From positions 62,001 to 126,000 of the forward strand of contig NZ_JAAMOW010000010.1 of NCBI RefSeq assembly GCF_011067135.1: DNA of 64,000 nucleotides, in the 5' to 3' direction. Within the stretch, counting starts at the first letter, position 1. The number at the start of each line of letters is the position of its first letter. Positions 18,746 through 31,353 of the stretch are shown here, one piece after another. The notes under the pieces are model-generated. The model was not told the origin of the DNA. It saw only the letters and a program-made list of their open reading frames with translations, and did no database searches. Position numbers and translations under genes: made by a program. Origin of the DNA: Solimonas terrae (GTDB lineage: Bacteria > Pseudomonadota > Gammaproteobacteria > Nevskiales > Nevskiaceae).

Positions 18746-20857
18746 ATGGATCGAAATGCGGTCACGCTGGAAGCCGTACGCGGGGCCCGAGCCGGGGCCT
18801 GGGAGTATGTGCGTGCGGATGAACTGGGCGTTCGGCATCGATGGCGCTTTCGGGCGTCCCCCGAACTGCGCGCGCTGCTGGGCCTCGCCGAGCACGAGCT
18901 GGCGCATGACGATGCCGATTCCTGGCTCAAGCTGATCGAGCCGTCCGATGCCGCCGCGTTCAGTGAAGCGCTCGAGCAATGCCTGCACGGCTTCAGCAGG
19001 GTGTTCGACGTCATCTTCCGCGCACGGCATCGCGACGGCAGCGTCCGCACGCTCCACGCCCGTGCGAGTGTGCCGGCCGGGAAGGCGGGTTCGCTCAAGC
19101 GCCTGGCCGGACTGACGACCGACATCACGGATTTCCTCGCCGGTCGGCAGCGCGCCGAGCTGATCGCCAGCGTCTTCGACTCGGCCGTCGGCGGCCTGCT
19201 GATCTGCGACGAGGCGCATCGCGTGGTCGAGGCGAACCGCACCGTGACGCAGATGAGCGGCCGGTCGGCGGTCGAGCTTTCCCGGCTGACGCTCGAACAG
19301 CTGCTGTTCGCGAATGCGTCCGCGGAGGAGATCGACGATGCCTGGACCAGCGTCGCGCGGCGTGGGGTCTGGATCGGCCGCGTCGCGGGCCGCCGGCGCG
19401 ACGAGACGCCGTATCGCTTCGAGGTGCGGATGGCGGCGGCCGGTGGCGAAGGCGGCCCGCGGCACTATGCGGTCCTGATCTTCGATCTCGACACGCTGGA
19501 CGCGCAGGTGCCGATCACCTCGGCCGCGCCGGAGAACGTCCCTCCCGAAGACGGCAACGAACTGCGCGGCCTGATCGACATGGCCATCAAGAGTGCCGTC
19601 AATCTGCGCCGGGGGCTCACGGTCCTCGTACTGGCGATCGACCGCTTCGACGCCCTCATCGAGGCGTTCGGTCGGCGACGCACGGCGAAGGTCTTGGAGG
19701 CCTGCGTGCGGCGGCTCGCGCGGCTCAATGACGCCACGCTGCTCTGCAGACAGTCGCAGAGCGATCGTCTTGTTCTGGTCGTCGCCGATCTCATCGAGCA
19801 GCGCGACATCGAGCAGGCATTCGGCCGAATCCTCGAGATCGTCGGTCGCGACATCGCCGTTGACGGCCATGCCGTGCGGCTGCTGGTCAGTGCCGGGGCA
19901 TCGGTCTTTCCGCTGGACGGTGTCAATGCCGACCTGCTGCTGCAGCACGCCGAGAGTGCGCTGGGTGTCGCACGCCGGCAGGGGCGCGGTGCCTGTCTGC
20001 GGATCTACGAACCCGAGCTCGGTGACTATGCCTCGGACCGGATTCACATCGAGGAAAACCTGCGCAAGGCGCTCAAGCTCGGCGCATTCGAATGCCACCT
20101 GCAACCGAAGGTGCGGCTGGAAAACCGGCGCTGGTTCGGTGCGGAAGCCCTGGTCCGCTGGCGCATCGGCGATACCTGGATCGCGCCGAGCCGGTTCATT
20201 CCGATCGCCGAAGACAGCGGCCTGATCAAGGATCTCGGCCGCTGGGTGCTCTGGGAAGCCGCCAGCCGGATCGCGATCTGGCGTCGCGAAGGCCTGATCG
20301 GCAAGGATTTCCGGGTTGCCGTCAATCTGGCCGGAGCGCAGATCGAAAGCGAGCTGTCGCGAACCGTGCGCGCGGTGCTGGGCTACACGCAGCTGCCGAG
20401 CCGCGCGCTGATGCTGGAGATCACCGAGACGGTCATCATGCAGAACCCGCAGGAAACGCGGAAAGTCATCGACGAATTGCGCGGCTTCGGTGTCGGCTTC
20501 GCGCTCGACGATTTCGGCACCGGCTACACGTCGATGAGTCAGCTGCAGTCACTGGCGATCGACGAGATCAAGATCGATCAGAGTTTTGTTCGTGCACTGC
20601 CGGACGATCCGAACTCCGAGGCGATCGTGCGATCGCTGATCACGCTTGGAAACGGCCTGAAGCTCGACGTGATTGCAGAGGGCATCGAAACCGAGGTGCA
20701 GTGCGCGGCATTGATGAAACTGGGCTGCCGGCTGGGTCAGGGCTTCCTGTTTTCGAAAGCCCTGCCGTTCGACTCGTTCGAGCGTGCCCTGGCCGAGCAG
20801 CGCGAAGCCGATGCCGCGCACGAAAACGGCGCGCGTTTCGGCGGGCGTGCCGACTAG
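18746..20857 (+). CDS. PAS-GGDEF(degenerate)-EAL protein, likely cyclic-di-GMP phosphodiesterase
   Basis: 703 residues, no membrane segment. Two PAS-like regions (about 20-130 and 140-250), a GGDEF-fold domain (about 275-420) whose signature is replaced by QSDRL, so it should not make c-di-GMP, and an EAL domain (about 436-690). EAL residues look intact: EAL at 467-469, the Asn in NLAG, EITET, DDFGTGY near 588, KID near 609, AEGIE near 644 and QG near 665. Hence hydrolysis of c-di-GMP is predicted. The ATG has GCGGAGG upstream. It diverges from yadG. Confidence 0.9.
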   Translation: MDRNAVTLEAVRGARAGAWEYVRADELGVRHRWRFRASPELRALLGLAEHELAHDDADSWLKLIEPSDAAAFSEALEQCLHGFSRVFDVIFRARHRDGSVRTLHARASVPAGKAGSLKRLAGLTTDITDFLAGRQRAELIASVFDSAVGGLLICDEAHRVVEANRTVTQMSGRSAVELSRLTLEQLLFANASAEEIDDAWTSVARRGVWIGRVAGRRRDETPYRFEVRMAAAGGEGGPRHYAVLIFDLDTLDAQVPITSAAPENVPPEDGNELRGLIDMAIKSAVNLRRGLTVLVLAIDRFDALIEAFGRRRTAKVLEACVRRLARLNDATLLCRQSQSDRLVLVVADLIEQRDIEQAFGRILEIVGRDIAVDGHAVRLLVSAGASVFPLDGVNADLLLQHAESALGVARRQGRGACLRIYEPELGDYASDRIHIEENLRKALKLGAFECHLQPKVRLENRRWFGAEALVRWRIGDTWIAPSRFIPIAEDSGLIKDLGRWVLWEAASRIAIWRREGLIGKDFRVAVNLAGAQIESELSRTVRAVLGYTQLPSRALMLEITETVIMQNPQETRKVIDELRGFGVGFALDDFGTGYTSMSQLQSLAIDEIKIDQSFVRALPDDPNSEAIVRSLITLGNGLKLDVIAEGIETEVQCAALMKLGCRLGQGFLFSKALPFDSFERALAEQREADAAHENGARFGGRAD

Positions 20858-20869
20858 CGCGGCGGCAAC

Positions 20870-21964
20870 TCAGTCGGCGCTGTAGGCGCTGGCGAACGAC
20901 CAGATGACGTTGCTGGCGTCGATGTCCTGGCTGGTCGTGCCGATGATCGGCACCGGCAGGTATTGCCAACCGCCGGGCCAGGCATGGCCGCCGCCGTTGA
21001 CGGTATAGAGGCGCACTTCCTTGCCGCTGCCGCAGCCGGCATTGCGCAGCAGGTCGACGGTCGTGCCGTCATTGCTGGTATCCGGCAGTTGCGTCGTCAT
21101 CGCCGCGGAGGGCGTGCAGTTGTGCAGCGTCTCCCAGAACGCGTAGGCGTCGGTGGCGGACATGGTGCCGAGGCGGCTGCCGTCGTACGGCACGATCGGA
21201 TCGGCCGTTCCGTCGATGAACAGGATCGGTCGCGGCTGCGCCGGTGCGCAGACGCGTGACAGGTTGTTGCTCAGGGTGCCGGCGACCAGTGCCACCGCGG
21301 AGACCAGATCGGAACGCTCGCAGGCGAAGCGCTCGGTCATGAACGCGCCGTTCGACAAGCCGCTGATCGCGATGTGCCGCGCATCCACTTCGAAATTGTG
21401 GGTCAGGACGTCGATCACGGCCGCCAGGAAACCGACGTCGTCGACGCCGTTCGAAAAGCCCGGGTCATCGTTCCAGGTGCCATTCAGCGCTTCGGGCAAC
21501 ACCACCCAGTTGCCGGTGGCGGCAACGAGATCGGCCGCATAGCTGATATTGGCCTGGTTCTCCGCAGTGCCGCCGTTGCCGTGCAGCATCAGGAGCACGG
21601 CGGCATCGGCATAGGCCGTCGCCGGCCGGACGATCAGGAAGCGCCGGCTCTCGCCGTCGTACGTGAAGCCGACGTCGACGGCGGCCGTGCCCTGCGCGAG
21701 CGTCAGGTAGTGGCCTTCGACACGAATCACGGTGTGGGCGAGCCAGGGTCCGGCCAGCTGCGCAGTGCCGACCAGGAGATCGCCGACCGGGCTGGTGACC
21801 GTGCCGGAAATGTCGGCGAGGGTGCGGACGACGCTGCCGCTGGTGTTTTCGAGCAGATTCGCAGTCTGTCCGAGCAGCTGCGCCTGCGCCGACGCGGCGA
21901 CCAGCGCGAGCCCGCACAACAGGGAAAGGCGGACGCCGAAGCGTGAAGAACGACGCTCATTCAT
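20870..21964 (-). CDS. Secreted LpqC/PHB-depolymerase-like esterase
   Basis: 364 residues with an N-terminal signal peptide ending near AQAQ (about residue 29). Alpha/beta-hydrolase of the LpqC, feruloyl-esterase and polyhydroxybutyrate depolymerase group: oxyanion loop MLHGNGG, nucleophile elbow GLSNG, Asp in DGTADPIVPYD and His in GGGHAWPGG, a conserved phrase of this family. The real substrate may be an ester of a polymer or plant phenolic acid. The ATG at 21964 is preceded by GGGGAG at 6 nt; two upstream in-frame ATGs have no spacing for it. Confidence 0.87.
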   Translation of the reverse strand: MNERRSSRFGVRLSLLCGLALVAASAQAQLLGQTANLLENTSGSVVRTLADISGTVTSPVGDLLVGTAQLAGPWLAHTVIRVEGHYLTLAQGTAAVDVGFTYDGESRRFLIVRPATAYADAAVLLMLHGNGGTAENQANISYAADLVAATGNWVVLPEALNGTWNDDPGFSNGVDDVGFLAAVIDVLTHNFEVDARHIAISGLSNGAFMTERFACERSDLVSAVALVAGTLSNNLSRVCAPAQPRPILFIDGTADPIVPYDGSRLGTMSATDAYAFWETLHNCTPSAAMTTQLPDTSNDGTTVDLLRNAGCGSGKEVRLYTVNGGGHAWPGGWQYLPVPIIGTTSQDIDASNVIWSFASAYSAD

Positions 21965-22071
21965 GGTCATCTCCCCGGTGTGCATGACATTGCGACACGG
22001 CCCGCCGCCGCCTGCGTGCCCACAGATGCGCGGCGGCCCCTGAACGACGGATGAACGACCACGGCGAACGC

Positions 22072-23523
22072 TCAGGGTTGTTCCGGGTCTGCCTGCCAGC
22101 CGCCGCCGAGCGCCTGGATCAGCGCGACCGCCGTGGTCTGGCGATCGAGCGCGGCCTGCACCAGCGCGCGACGCGCGCTCAGGGCAGAGGCCTGCGCGGT
22201 GACGACGTCGCTGAAGCCGACCGTACCGGCGCGGTATTGATTGAGCAGCACTTGCTCGTTCTCATCGGCGATCGTCGAGGCCTGCTGGCGCAAGGTGTAT
22301 TGACGCTCGAGCACGCGCGTCGCCGTGAGCTGATCTTCGACATCCTGGAACGCGGTCAGCGTCGTTTGCCGGTAATTCGCGACCGCCTGATCGTAGGAGG
22401 CGCGCGCGCCGGCGACGCGGGCGCTGCGCGCGCCGAAGTCGAGCAGGGTCTCCGCCGCCGATGCGCCGATCGACCAGACCAGCGTCGAGGCGTCGAACAG
22501 ATCGTGCAGGGCCGATGCCGAGCTGCCGTAGGACCCGCTCAGGCTCAGGCTCGGAAACCATGCCGATTGCTGGATGCCGACCTCGGCATTGGCGGCGGCC
22601 ACCTGTCGCTCGGCGGCGGCGATGTCCGGCCGGCGCTGCAGCAGGGTCGACGGCACGCCGACCGGTACCTGCGGCACCACGCCGTTCCAGTCGGCGGCGG
22701 GCAGCGAGAAATCGGCCGGCGCCTTGCCGAGCAGCACGGCGATCGCATGTTCAAGCTGCGCGCGCGTGCGCTGCAGGCCTTCGAGGTCGGCCTGCGTGCT
22801 GTACAGCTGGCTTTGCGCACTGAGCATGTCGCTGCGCGGCGCGACGCCGACCTTGTAGCGATTCTCGGCGATCGTTTCGGCGCGTCGGTAGCCATCCAGC
22901 GTTTTCTGCAGCAGCACGATCTCCGCATCGGCTTCGCGCAGTGACAGATAGTTGGTGACCAGTTCACCCTGTGCGGACAGCGTGGCGGACGCCAGATCGG
23001 CGGCACTGGCTTGCAGACTGGCATTCGCGTTTTCAAGCGTGCGCCGCAGTCGTCCCCAGACGTCCGGTTCCCAACTCGCACCGATGCTGGCCTGATAGGT
23101 TGTGCGGACGCGACTGCCGCCAGTGGTGATGGTGCTGCCTGTGTTGACGACGGTTCCGGATGATTTCGATCCCGAGCGCGTGGCGCCGGCGTTCAGATCG
23201 ATGCTCGGGAACAGCGATGCGCGCTGTTCGCGCACCGTGGCACGCGCCTGTGCGTACGCGGCCTGCGCCGCGGCGACGTTCTGGTTGGAGACCACGACCT
23301 GCTGCGCCAGCGCGTCCAGCGTCGGATCATCGAACAGCGACCACCAGGCGCCACGATCAAGCGCATCGCCCGGCTGCGCCGGCTGCCAGTCGCCGATTTC
23401 CTTGTAGGCGGCGGGTGTCGACAGCGGCGGACGGTGGTAGTCGGGTCCGGCTGCGCAGGCGCCGACCAGAACGGTCAGGGCGGCGGCAACGCCGGCACGA
23501 GAGATCGGGATGAAACGGTTCAT
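22072..23523 (-). CDS. Outer-membrane efflux lipoprotein, NodT/OprM family
   Basis: TolC-like channel of 483 residues. Lipoprotein signal with lipobox VGAC followed by AAGPDY, the typical start of NodT-type factors, then two outer-membrane efflux repeats with long Ala/Gln-rich helices (about 60-260 and 270-470). Last gene of the mdtA-mdtB-mdtC-channel set; its ATG overlaps the stop of mdtC by 4 bp. It should give the pump its own outer-membrane exit instead of a shared TolC. Confidence 0.93.
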   Translation of the reverse strand: MNRFIPISRAGVAAALTVLVGACAAGPDYHRPPLSTPAAYKEIGDWQPAQPGDALDRGAWWSLFDDPTLDALAQQVVVSNQNVAAAQAAYAQARATVREQRASLFPSIDLNAGATRSGSKSSGTVVNTGSTITTGGSRVRTTYQASIGASWEPDVWGRLRRTLENANASLQASAADLASATLSAQGELVTNYLSLREADAEIVLLQKTLDGYRRAETIAENRYKVGVAPRSDMLSAQSQLYSTQADLEGLQRTRAQLEHAIAVLLGKAPADFSLPAADWNGVVPQVPVGVPSTLLQRRPDIAAAERQVAAANAEVGIQQSAWFPSLSLSGSYGSSASALHDLFDASTLVWSIGASAAETLLDFGARSARVAGARASYDQAVANYRQTTLTAFQDVEDQLTATRVLERQYTLRQQASTIADENEQVLLNQYRAGTVGFSDVVTAQASALSARRALVQAALDRQTTAVALIQALGGGWQADPEQP

Positions 23524-26500
23524 GACGCGATTCCCTGCGATTCGATGCCGGCCGCGCGGCTCAGCGAATGTTCGTCGCTGCGCCGGCGGCGCAGGCGATC
23601 GAGGTAGACGTAGACGACCGGTGTCGTCAGCAAGGTCAGGATCTGGCTGGCGATCAGGCCGCCGATGATCGCCACGCCCAGCGGTTGGCGCAGCTCCGAA
23701 CCTTCACCGAAGCCGATCGCCAGCGGCAGCGCCCCGAGCGCGGCCGCCATCGTCGTCATCAGGATCGGCCGGAAGCGCAGCAGGCAGGCTTCGCGCACGG
23801 CTTCGATCGCCGATACGCCGCGTGCGCGCTGGGTCTCCAGCGCGAAGTCGATGATCAGGATCGCGTTCTTCTTGACGATGCCGATCAGCAGGAACACCGC
23901 GATCAGCGCGATCAGCGAGAAGTCCATGTGAAAGATCAGCAAGGCCAGCACCGCGCCGACACCCGCGGACGGCAGCGTCGACAATACGGTCAGCGGATGC
24001 ACGTAACTCTCGTACAGCACGCCGAGTACCAGGTAGACGACGACGATCGCCAGCCCGATCAGCAGCGGCTGCTGGCCCTGCGAGTCCTGCGCGGCGCGGG
24101 CCGTGCCTTCGAAGCTGCCGGAGATCGAGGTCGGCATCGCAATCCGGGCCTCCGCCTGGCGCACGGCGTCCTCGGCGTCGGAAAGCGCGACGCCGTCGGC
24201 GGCATTGAAGGAGATCGTGGTCGCGACGGCCGCGTCCTGATGGCTGATCGAACTCGGCGTTGCGCGCTCGGAAAAATGCGCGATCGCCGACAGCGGCACC
24301 ATGGGCGTCACCGCCGTGCTCAGCACCGTGCCGCTCGACGCATCGCGCAGTCCGGGATCGGCGGCGTCGGCCTTCGTGGTCGTGTCGCCGGTCGAGACTT
24401 TCGCCGGCACGTAGACATCGTTGAGCGCATCGGCGCTTTGCGCATAGCGCGGCGCGACTTCGAGAATCACGCTGTACTGGTTCAGTTCCTCGTAGATGGT
24501 CGAGGCGGTGCGCTGACCGAAGGCGTTGTAGAGCGCGTTGTCGATGTCCTTGGCGCTGATGCCGTAGCGCGCGGCGGCGTCGTGATCGATGCTGACGAAT
24601 TCCTCGACGCCACGATCCTCCTGATCGGTGCTGACGTCCTCGAGCTGCGGCTGCAGTTTCATCGCATCGGCGAGCCGGGTCGTCCAGCTTTTCAGCTCGG
24701 CAATGTCGTCGCCCTTGAGCGTGAACTGGTAGTTGGCGTTCGACTGGCGGGCGCCCATGCGCAGGTCCTGGATCGGCGACAGGAAGGTATTGACGCCGCT
24801 GATCAGGCCGAGCGGCGCGCGCAGCCTGGCGATCACTTCCTGGCCGCCGACAGTGCGCTGCGACTTCGGCTTGAGCTGCACGAGCAGAAAGCCGCCGCCG
24901 GCGCGCGAGCCGCCGGTGAACGCGATCACGGTGTCGACGGCCGGGTCCTTGCGGATCGTGTCGACGATGGCCTTGAGCTTGGTCGACATCGCCTGGAACG
25001 AAATGCTCTGGTCGGCCTGCAGCCCGCCCATGATGCGGCCGGAATCCTGCTGCGGGAAAAAGCCTTTTGGCACGGCGATGAACAGATAGACGTTGAGGAC
25101 GATGATCGCGAGCAGCGACAGCAGCACCAGCGGTCTCGCCGCCAGCGCCCAGTCGAGGCTGTGCTCGTAGGTTTTCAGCAGACGCGTGAAGCCGGCCTCG
25201 AAGAAGCGCGCGATGCGGCCGGGCTGCGCCGGCGTCTCGCCGCCGCGCAACAGCAATGCACACAGCATCGGCGTGGTCGTCAGCGAAATGACCAGCGAGA
25301 TCATCACGGACACCGACAGCGTTACCGCGAACTCGCGGAACAGACGGCCGGCCTGACCGCCGAGGAACAGCAGCGGAATGAACACTGCGATCAGCGACAG
25401 GCTGATCGCCAGCACCGTGAAGCCGACCTCGCGCGCGCCCAGCAGTGCCGCCTGCACGCGACCCATGCCGGCTTCCAGATGGCGGCTGGTGTTTTCGAGC
25501 ACGACGATGGCGTCGTCGACGACGAAGCCGGTGGCGATCGTCAGCGCCATCAGCGACAGATTGTTCAGCGAAAAACCGAGCGCATACATCACGCCGAAAG
25601 TGCCGAGCAGCGATACCACGGTGGCGATCGCCGGTACGATGGTCGCGCGCACATTGCGCAGGAAGGCGCTGACGACGAGCACGACCAGCAGCACCGAGAT
25701 CAGCAGCGTGATCTCGATTTCGTGCAGCGACGAGCGGATCGAATTGGTGCTGTCGGTCGCGATCTGCAGCTTCACGTCGTTCGGCAGCTCGGCCTGCAGC
25801 TCCGGCACCAGCGCGCGAATTGCGTTGACCGTTTCGATGACGTTGGCGCCGGGCTTCTTGCGCAACAGCACGACCACCGCCGGCGAGCCGTTGAACAGGC
25901 CGAGCGTGCGAAGGTCCTCCGGGCCGTCGCTGATTTCGGCGACATCGCCGAGCCGGATCGGTGCGTCGTTGCGCCAGGCGACGACCAGACGCTTGTAGTC
26001 TTCGAGATTGCGACCGCTGGTGGCGGTGTAGATCTGGTAATGCTTGCCGTCGCCTTCGAGCGCGCCTTTCGGGCGATTGGCATTGGTCGCTTCGATTGCA
26101 GCGCGCACGTCCTCGAGGCTGATGCCGTAGCGGTTGAGCTGGAACGGGATCAGGTCGACGCGGATCGCCGGCAGCGAACCGCCGCCGATCTCGACATCGC
26201 CGACGCCGGCGACCTGCGCCAGCCGTTGCTCGACCTCGTTCGAGACCGCCTCGAAGATCTGCTGCGGCGTGCGGGTTTCCGAGCTCAACGCCAGCACCAC
26301 CATCGGCGCGTCCGAAGGATTGGCCTTGCGATAGCTCGGATTGCTGCGCAGCGTGGCCGGCAGGTCGGCGCGCGAGGCATTGATCGCGGCCTGCACTTCG
26401 CGTGCGGCGCTGTCGATGTCGCGGTTCAGATCGAACTGCATGGTCACGCGCGTCGAGCCGGCGGAGCTGCGAGAGGTCAGTTCGTTGACGCCGGCGATGA

Positions 26501-26717
26501 TGCCGAGCCGCCGTTCCAGCGGCGTCGCGACGCTGGTCGCCATCGTCTCGGGGCTCGCGCCGGCGAGGCTGGCGCTGACCGAGATCACCGGAAAATCGAC
26601 ATCCGGCAAGGGTGCGACCGGCAGCGCGAAGAAACCGGCGACACCGGTCAGCGCGATGCCGATCGTCAGCAGCACCGTGCCGATCGGTCGCCGCACGAAG
26701 GGCGCGGACAGGTTCAT
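23520..26717 (-). CDS. mdtC: RND efflux pump inner-membrane protein, MdtC-like
   Basis: 1065 residues of the hydrophobe/amphiphile RND family: 12 membrane segments and two large periplasmic loops. Start [16 protein letters not shown] is typical of MdtC-type subunits. The proton-relay Asp pair lies in the segment [15 protein letters not shown]. In E. coli MdtB and MdtC form a B2C trimer, and two adjacent RND genes with one adaptor fit that here. Overlaps mdtB by 4 bp. Confidence 0.93.
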   Translation of the reverse strand: MNLSAPFVRRPIGTVLLTIGIALTGVAGFFALPVAPLPDVDFPVISVSASLAGASPETMATSVATPLERRLGIIAGVNELTSRSSAGSTRVTMQFDLNRDIDSAAREVQAAINASRADLPATLRSNPSYRKANPSDAPMVVLALSSETRTPQQIFEAVSNEVEQRLAQVAGVGDVEIGGGSLPAIRVDLIPFQLNRYGISLEDVRAAIEATNANRPKGALEGDGKHYQIYTATSGRNLEDYKRLVVAWRNDAPIRLGDVAEISDGPEDLRTLGLFNGSPAVVVLLRKKPGANVIETVNAIRALVPELQAELPNDVKLQIATDSTNSIRSSLHEIEITLLISVLLVVLVVSAFLRNVRATIVPAIATVVSLLGTFGVMYALGFSLNNLSLMALTIATGFVVDDAIVVLENTSRHLEAGMGRVQAALLGAREVGFTVLAISLSLIAVFIPLLFLGGQAGRLFREFAVTLSVSVMISLVISLTTTPMLCALLLRGGETPAQPGRIARFFEAGFTRLLKTYEHSLDWALAARPLVLLSLLAIIVLNVYLFIAVPKGFFPQQDSGRIMGGLQADQSISFQAMSTKLKAIVDTIRKDPAVDTVIAFTGGSRAGGGFLLVQLKPKSQRTVGGQEVIARLRAPLGLISGVNTFLSPIQDLRMGARQSNANYQFTLKGDDIAELKSWTTRLADAMKLQPQLEDVSTDQEDRGVEEFVSIDHDAAARYGISAKDIDNALYNAFGQRTASTIYEELNQYSVILEVAPRYAQSADALNDVYVPAKVSTGDTTTKADAADPGLRDASSGTVLSTAVTPMVPLSAIAHFSERATPSSISHQDAAVATTISFNAADGVALSDAEDAVRQAEARIAMPTSISGSFEGTARAAQDSQGQQPLLIGLAIVVVYLVLGVLYESYVHPLTVLSTLPSAGVGAVLALLIFHMDFSLIALIAVFLLIGIVKKNAILIIDFALETQRARGVSAIEAVREACLLRFRPILMTTMAAALGALPLAIGFGEGSELRQPLGVAIIGGLIASQILTLLTTPVVYVYLDRLRRRRSDEHSLSRAAGIESQGIAS

Positions 26718-29700
26718 GCCGGGTCGGCCACCGTGGCGATCGTGCCCGGCCGATCGTCCGCGCGTCCGGCAAGGCGCTCGAACATCAGGAAGATCACCGG
26801 TGTCGTGAACAGCGTCAGCAGCTGGCTGACGAGCAGGCCGCCGAAGATTGCGATGCCCAGCGGCTGACGCAGCTCGGCGCCTTCACCGAAGCCGAGCATC
26901 AGCGGCACGGCCGCGAACATCGCCGCCAGCGTCGTCATCAGGATCGGCCGGAAGCGCAGCAGCGCCGCCTGGTGGATCGCATCGCGCGGCGACAGGCCTT
27001 CATGACGCTGCGCATCGAGCGCGAAGTCGATCATCATGATCGCGTTCTTCTTGACGATGCCGATCAGCAGGATGATGCCGATGATGCCGATCACGCCGAG
27101 ATCGTTGCCGGTGATCATCAGCGCGAGCAGCGCGCCGACGCCGGCCGATGGCAGTGTCGAGAGGATCGTCAGCGGATGCACATAGCTTTCGTACAGCACG
27201 CCGAGCACGATGTAGACGCAGACCACGGCGGCGAGGATCAGCCACAGCTCGTTGGCCAGCGAGGACTCGTAGGCACTGGCGGCGCCGAGAAACGTCAGCG
27301 TCACGCTGGCCGGCAGCTTGAGTTGCGTGGCGGTGTCGCGGATCGCGTCGACCGCGCTGCCCAGCGACACGCCGGGTGCCGTGTCGAAGCCGATGGTCGC
27401 CGCCGGGAACTGCGCGACGTGCGTGATCTGCAACGGTGCCTGCTGCTCGCGCACGCTGGCGAACGCCGACAGCGGCGTTGCGCCGCCGGCGGCCTGCAGA
27501 TGCAGCAGGCCGAGATTGTCCGGATTGGTCAGCAGCCCCGGCTTGCCTTCGAGGATCACGCGGTACTGATTGGTCTCCGTGAAGATCGTCGACACGATGC
27601 GCTGGCCGAACGCGCTGTACAGCGCATCGTCCAGCGACGACGCGGTGATCGACAGCCGCGCGGCCGTGTCGCGGTCGAGATCGACGAACGCGGCCGGACC
27701 CATCGCGCCGGCATCGGTGACGACGTTGCGTACGCGCGTGACATCCTGCAGCGCAGCGGCCAGCTTCTGCGCGCTGTCGTTGACGATCTGCGTGTTCGAA
27801 CCCTCGAGCGAAAGGCGGTACTGGGTCGGCCCGGTTTCCGCGTCGATCGTCAGATCCTGGGTCGGCTGCAGGTACAGCTGCATGCCGGGGATCGCGGCAA
27901 CGCGCGTCTGCAGGCGCGCCATGATGTCGTCCTGCGAGCCGCTGCGATCGCGTTTCAGATTGATCAGCATGTGGCCGGTGTGCAGCATCGTGTTGTTGGC
28001 GCCATCGACGCCGATGAACGAGCTGAGGTTGTCGACCGCGGGATCGTCGAGGATCGCCTTCGCGGCCTGCTGCTGCAGCGTTGCCATGCGCGCGAACGAC
28101 ACCGAATCGGCGGCCTGCGTGCGCGCCTGCAGCTGGCCGGTGTCCTGCGTCGGAAACAGGCCCTTGGCGATCACCAGGTACAGGATCGCCGTCAGCACGA
28201 AAGTCGCCAGGGCGATCAGCAGCGTCAGGCGCTGGCGCGCGAGCACCCATAGCAGGCCGCGTTCGTAGCGCGCGACGAGGCGATCGAACAGTGCCTGCAC
28301 GCGCGCGCCGAGTCCGTGCATGCCGGTGTCGATGCGCAGCCAGCGCGCCGACAGCATCGGCACCAGCGTCAGCGACGCCACCGCCGAGATCAGGATGGTC
28401 AGCGCCAGCGTCACCGCGAATTCGCGGAACAGGCGGCCGATGACATCGCCCATGAACAGCAACGGGATCAGCACGGCGATCAGCGAGAACGTCAGCGAGA
28501 TGATCGTGAAGCCGATCTGCTGCGCGCCTTTGAGTGCGGCGCTTATTGGTGGCTCGCCCTTCTCGATGTAGCGCGTGATGTTCTCGATGGTGACGATCGC
28601 GTCGTCGACGACGAAACCGGTGGCGATCGTCAGCGCCATCAGCGAGAGATTGTTGAGGCTGTAGCCGAGCAGGTACATCGCGCCGCAGCTGCCGATCAGG
28701 GAGATCGGTACGGCGAGGCTGGCGATGATCGTCGCCTGCAGGCTGTGCAGGAAGAAAAAGATCACCAGCACCACCATCACCACAGCGAGCAGCAGTTCGA
28801 TCTGCACATGCGAGACCGACGCGCGGATGCCGGTCGTACGGTCGGCGAGCACGTCGACCGACACGGACGCCGGCAGCGTTGCCTGCAGGTCCGGCAGGCG
28901 TGCCTTGATGGCATCGACCGTCTTGATGACATTCGCGCCGGGCTGGCGCTGGACGTTGAGGATGATCGCCGGTTTGGTGTTCGCCCAGGCGCCGAGCTTG
29001 ACGTTCTCGGCGCTCTCGACGATGTCGGCGACGTCGGACAGGCGCACCGGTGCGCCGTTCTTGTAGGTGACGATCAGGTCCTTGTAGTCGTCGACGGTTT
29101 CGAGCTGGTCATTGGCATTGATCGAGTAGGACCGGCTGGGGCCGTCGAAGCTGCCCTTGGCGCTGTTGGCGTTGGCGTTGGAGATCGCCGTGCGCACGGC
29201 GCTGATCGTGATGCCGTACGCGGCCAGCGCCTGGGTGTCGACCTGCACGCGCATCGCCGGCCGCTGACCGCCGCTGAGCGTGACCAGGCCGACACCGTCG
29301 ACCTGGCTGATCTTCAGGGCGACGCGCGTGTTGACGAGGTTCTGCACCTCGGTCAGCGGCAGCGTGTCCGAGGTGATCGCCAGCGTCAGCACCGGCGCGT
29401 CGGCGGGATTGACCTTGGCATAGACCGGTGGCGCCGGCAGGTCGGCCGGCAGCAGCGCATTGCTTTCGTTGATCGCCGCCTGCACCTCCTGTTCGGCGAC
29501 GTCGAGTGCGATGCCGAGTGTGAACTGCAGCGTGATGGTCGAGGCGCCGGCGGCGCTGATCGAGCTCATGCGCTGCAGGCCGGCCATCTCGCCGAGATTG
29601 CGTTCCAGCGGCGCGGTGACGGTCTGGCTCATCACTTCCGGACTGGCGCCCGGATACTGGGTCTGCACCTGGATCGTCGGATAGTCGACCTGCGGCAAGG

Positions 29701-29806
29701 CCGAGATCGGCAGGAAGCGCAGGCCGATCAGACCCGACAGCACGATCGACACCATGAACAGAGCGGTTGCGACCGGCCGCTGGATGAAGGGACGCGAAGG
29801 ATTCAT
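26714..29806 (-). CDS. mdtB: RND efflux pump inner-membrane protein, MdtB-like
   Basis: 1030 residues, same family and topology as the following gene. Start [17 protein letters not shown] is characteristic of MdtB. Relay residues lie in [15 protein letters not shown]. The ATG at 29806 is used; an in-frame start at 29830 adds eight residues. It lies 31 bp after the adaptor gene. Exported drugs or bile-salt-like compounds are known MdtBC substrates in enterobacteria; here the substrate is not shown by the sequence. Confidence 0.93.
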   Translation of the reverse strand: MNPSRPFIQRPVATALFMVSIVLSGLIGLRFLPISALPQVDYPTIQVQTQYPGASPEVMSQTVTAPLERNLGEMAGLQRMSSISAAGASTITLQFTLGIALDVAEQEVQAAINESNALLPADLPAPPVYAKVNPADAPVLTLAITSDTLPLTEVQNLVNTRVALKISQVDGVGLVTLSGGQRPAMRVQVDTQALAAYGITISAVRTAISNANANSAKGSFDGPSRSYSINANDQLETVDDYKDLIVTYKNGAPVRLSDVADIVESAENVKLGAWANTKPAIILNVQRQPGANVIKTVDAIKARLPDLQATLPASVSVDVLADRTTGIRASVSHVQIELLLAVVMVVLVIFFFLHSLQATIIASLAVPISLIGSCGAMYLLGYSLNNLSLMALTIATGFVVDDAIVTIENITRYIEKGEPPISAALKGAQQIGFTIISLTFSLIAVLIPLLFMGDVIGRLFREFAVTLALTILISAVASLTLVPMLSARWLRIDTGMHGLGARVQALFDRLVARYERGLLWVLARQRLTLLIALATFVLTAILYLVIAKGLFPTQDTGQLQARTQAADSVSFARMATLQQQAAKAILDDPAVDNLSSFIGVDGANNTMLHTGHMLINLKRDRSGSQDDIMARLQTRVAAIPGMQLYLQPTQDLTIDAETGPTQYRLSLEGSNTQIVNDSAQKLAAALQDVTRVRNVVTDAGAMGPAAFVDLDRDTAARLSITASSLDDALYSAFGQRIVSTIFTETNQYRVILEGKPGLLTNPDNLGLLHLQAAGGATPLSAFASVREQQAPLQITHVAQFPAATIGFDTAPGVSLGSAVDAIRDTATQLKLPASVTLTFLGAASAYESSLANELWLILAAVVCVYIVLGVLYESYVHPLTILSTLPSAGVGALLALMITGNDLGVIGIIGIILLIGIVKKNAIMMIDFALDAQRHEGLSPRDAIHQAALLRFRPILMTTLAAMFAAVPLMLGFGEGAELRQPLGIAIFGGLLVSQLLTLFTTPVIFLMFERLAGRADDRPGTIATVADPA

Positions 29807-29837
29807 GGTGCCGCTCCGCGCGGGCTGCAAACGCCGC

Positions 29838-31175
29838 TCACGGGCCGGGCGGCGGCGGTGCGTCGCCGGCCGGCGACGCGCTGTCGCTGTCGGACTTGTG
29901 GTGCCGGCGCCTGCCGCCGGCCGGCCACTTGCCCTTGCCAGCCGTCGGTGCCTGGCCGGCGGCAGCGGTGGCTGGCGTCGTCGGCGCAGCGGCAGCGTCG
30001 CCCGGCAGCTGCACGGTGGCGCCGTCGGTGAGACGGTCGCCGCCTTCGGTGACCACGCGTTCGCCGAGCTTCAGGCCCTTGAGGATCTGCACACGGTCGT
30101 CGCTTTGCTGGCCGCGCGTCACGGCACGCACGCTGACCGTGTGATCGTCATTGATCAGATAGACGAAGTCGCCGCTGGAGCCGTTGCGTACGGCGCTCAG
30201 CGGCACGACGATCGCGCCGGCGATCGTGCGCAGCTGCACGCGCAGATTGACGAACTGGCTCGGGAACAGCGCGCCGTCGGCGTTGGTGAAGCGCGCCTTC
30301 GCGCGCACCGTACCGGTGGTCGTGTCGACCTGGTTGTCGAGCGTCAGGAAGCTGCCGCTGGCGAGCGTGATCTGGCGCGTGCGATCGAGGGCGACGGCCG
30401 GCAGCGTGCCCTGATCGGCGCGCGTCCGGATTTCGGCGACGCGATCCTGCGGCACGTTGAACACCACATCGATCGGCGTCACCTGCGTGATCACGACAAT
30501 GCCGCCGGCATCGCCGGCGCCGATGTAGTTGCCGGCGTCGATCACGCGCAGGCCGACGCGACCGGCGACCGGCGCGGTGATGCGGCTGTAGTCGAGGTCC
30601 AGCTGCGCACTGCCGACTGCGGCACGATCGGCGGCAAGCGTGCCCTCCAGCTGCTTGACGGTCGCCGCCTGCGTGTCGACATCCTGCTGCGCGATCGAGT
30701 CCTGTGCGATCAGTGTCTGGTAGCGATTGAGCTGCAATTTGGCGTCGGCCAGCTGCGCCTGATCGCGGCTCAGCGCGCCCTGCGCCTGCGCCAACGCGTT
30801 GGCGAACGGGCGCGGATCGATCTGCGCCAGCAGCTCGCCTTTCCTGACCATCTGGCCTTCGCGAAACGCGATGCTCTGGATCACCCCGGAGACCTGCGGC
30901 CGTACGGTGACGATCGCCGCCGGCGTGACGGTGCCGAGCGCTTCGATCGTGACCGGCAGGTCGGCGGCGGAAGCGGTCGCCACGCCAACCGTGGTCGGCG
31001 GGCCATGTCGGCCGCGACCGGCGAAACTCGCGCTGCCGGTACCGCGATGCAGCAGATACCAGGCGAAGCTGGCGAGCAGCAGCAGGCCGATGATGACGGC
31101 GAGCGTGTTGATCAGCCGTCGCCTGCGGGTCGAGGCTGGCGACGCCGGGCTGCCGGCAGACCTGGTTTCCATCAT
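29838..31175 (-). CDS. mdtA: RND efflux periplasmic adaptor, MdtA-like
   Basis: Membrane fusion protein of 445 residues that links the RND pump to the outer-membrane channel. N-terminal membrane anchor (about residues 22-41), biotinyl-lipoyl halves ([18 protein letters not shown] and [10 protein letters not shown]), a coiled-coil hairpin between them (about 125-190), beta-barrel and membrane-proximal domains. The C-terminal ~60 residues are a low-complexity Ala/Pro/Gly/Lys tail ([15 protein letters not shown]). First gene of the operon. No regulator gene is adjacent. Confidence 0.93.
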   Translation of the reverse strand: MMETRSAGSPASPASTRRRRLINTLAVIIGLLLLASFAWYLLHRGTGSASFAGRGRHGPPTTVGVATASAADLPVTIEALGTVTPAAIVTVRPQVSGVIQSIAFREGQMVRKGELLAQIDPRPFANALAQAQGALSRDQAQLADAKLQLNRYQTLIAQDSIAQQDVDTQAATVKQLEGTLAADRAAVGSAQLDLDYSRITAPVAGRVGLRVIDAGNYIGAGDAGGIVVITQVTPIDVVFNVPQDRVAEIRTRADQGTLPAVALDRTRQITLASGSFLTLDNQVDTTTGTVRAKARFTNADGALFPSQFVNLRVQLRTIAGAIVVPLSAVRNGSSGDFVYLINDDHTVSVRAVTRGQQSDDRVQILKGLKLGERVVTEGGDRLTDGATVQLPGDAAAAPTTPATAAAGQAPTAGKGKWPAGGRRRHHKSDSDSASPAGDAPPPPGP

Positions 31176-31353
31176 CTGTGTCCTTCTGACACCCGGCAGG
31201 CGGGCGGGGAGATCGCGGGTACCGGCGGATCATAAGGGAGCCGCTGCGCGCGCCCGGCACGAATTTACGTTCCGATACAAAAGCGCCGGCGGCGGCAAGG
31301 GTGCGCATGAAACCTTAAACTTCCGGTTCCCCGAATTCGCAGCGACACCTTCC

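Noticed and set aside
23568..26867. Very long open frame antisense to the RND pump gene mdtC (and a similar one antisense to purL, 33008-36955)
   Set aside because: Composition is Arg/Asp/Gln-rich shadow sequence of GC-rich coding DNA; the opposite strand encodes full-length, clearly recognised proteins.
31265..31272. ACGTTCCG upstream of the DUF1820 gene as a further motif copy
   Set aside because: No CATTTCCG-like half lies 15 bp upstream.
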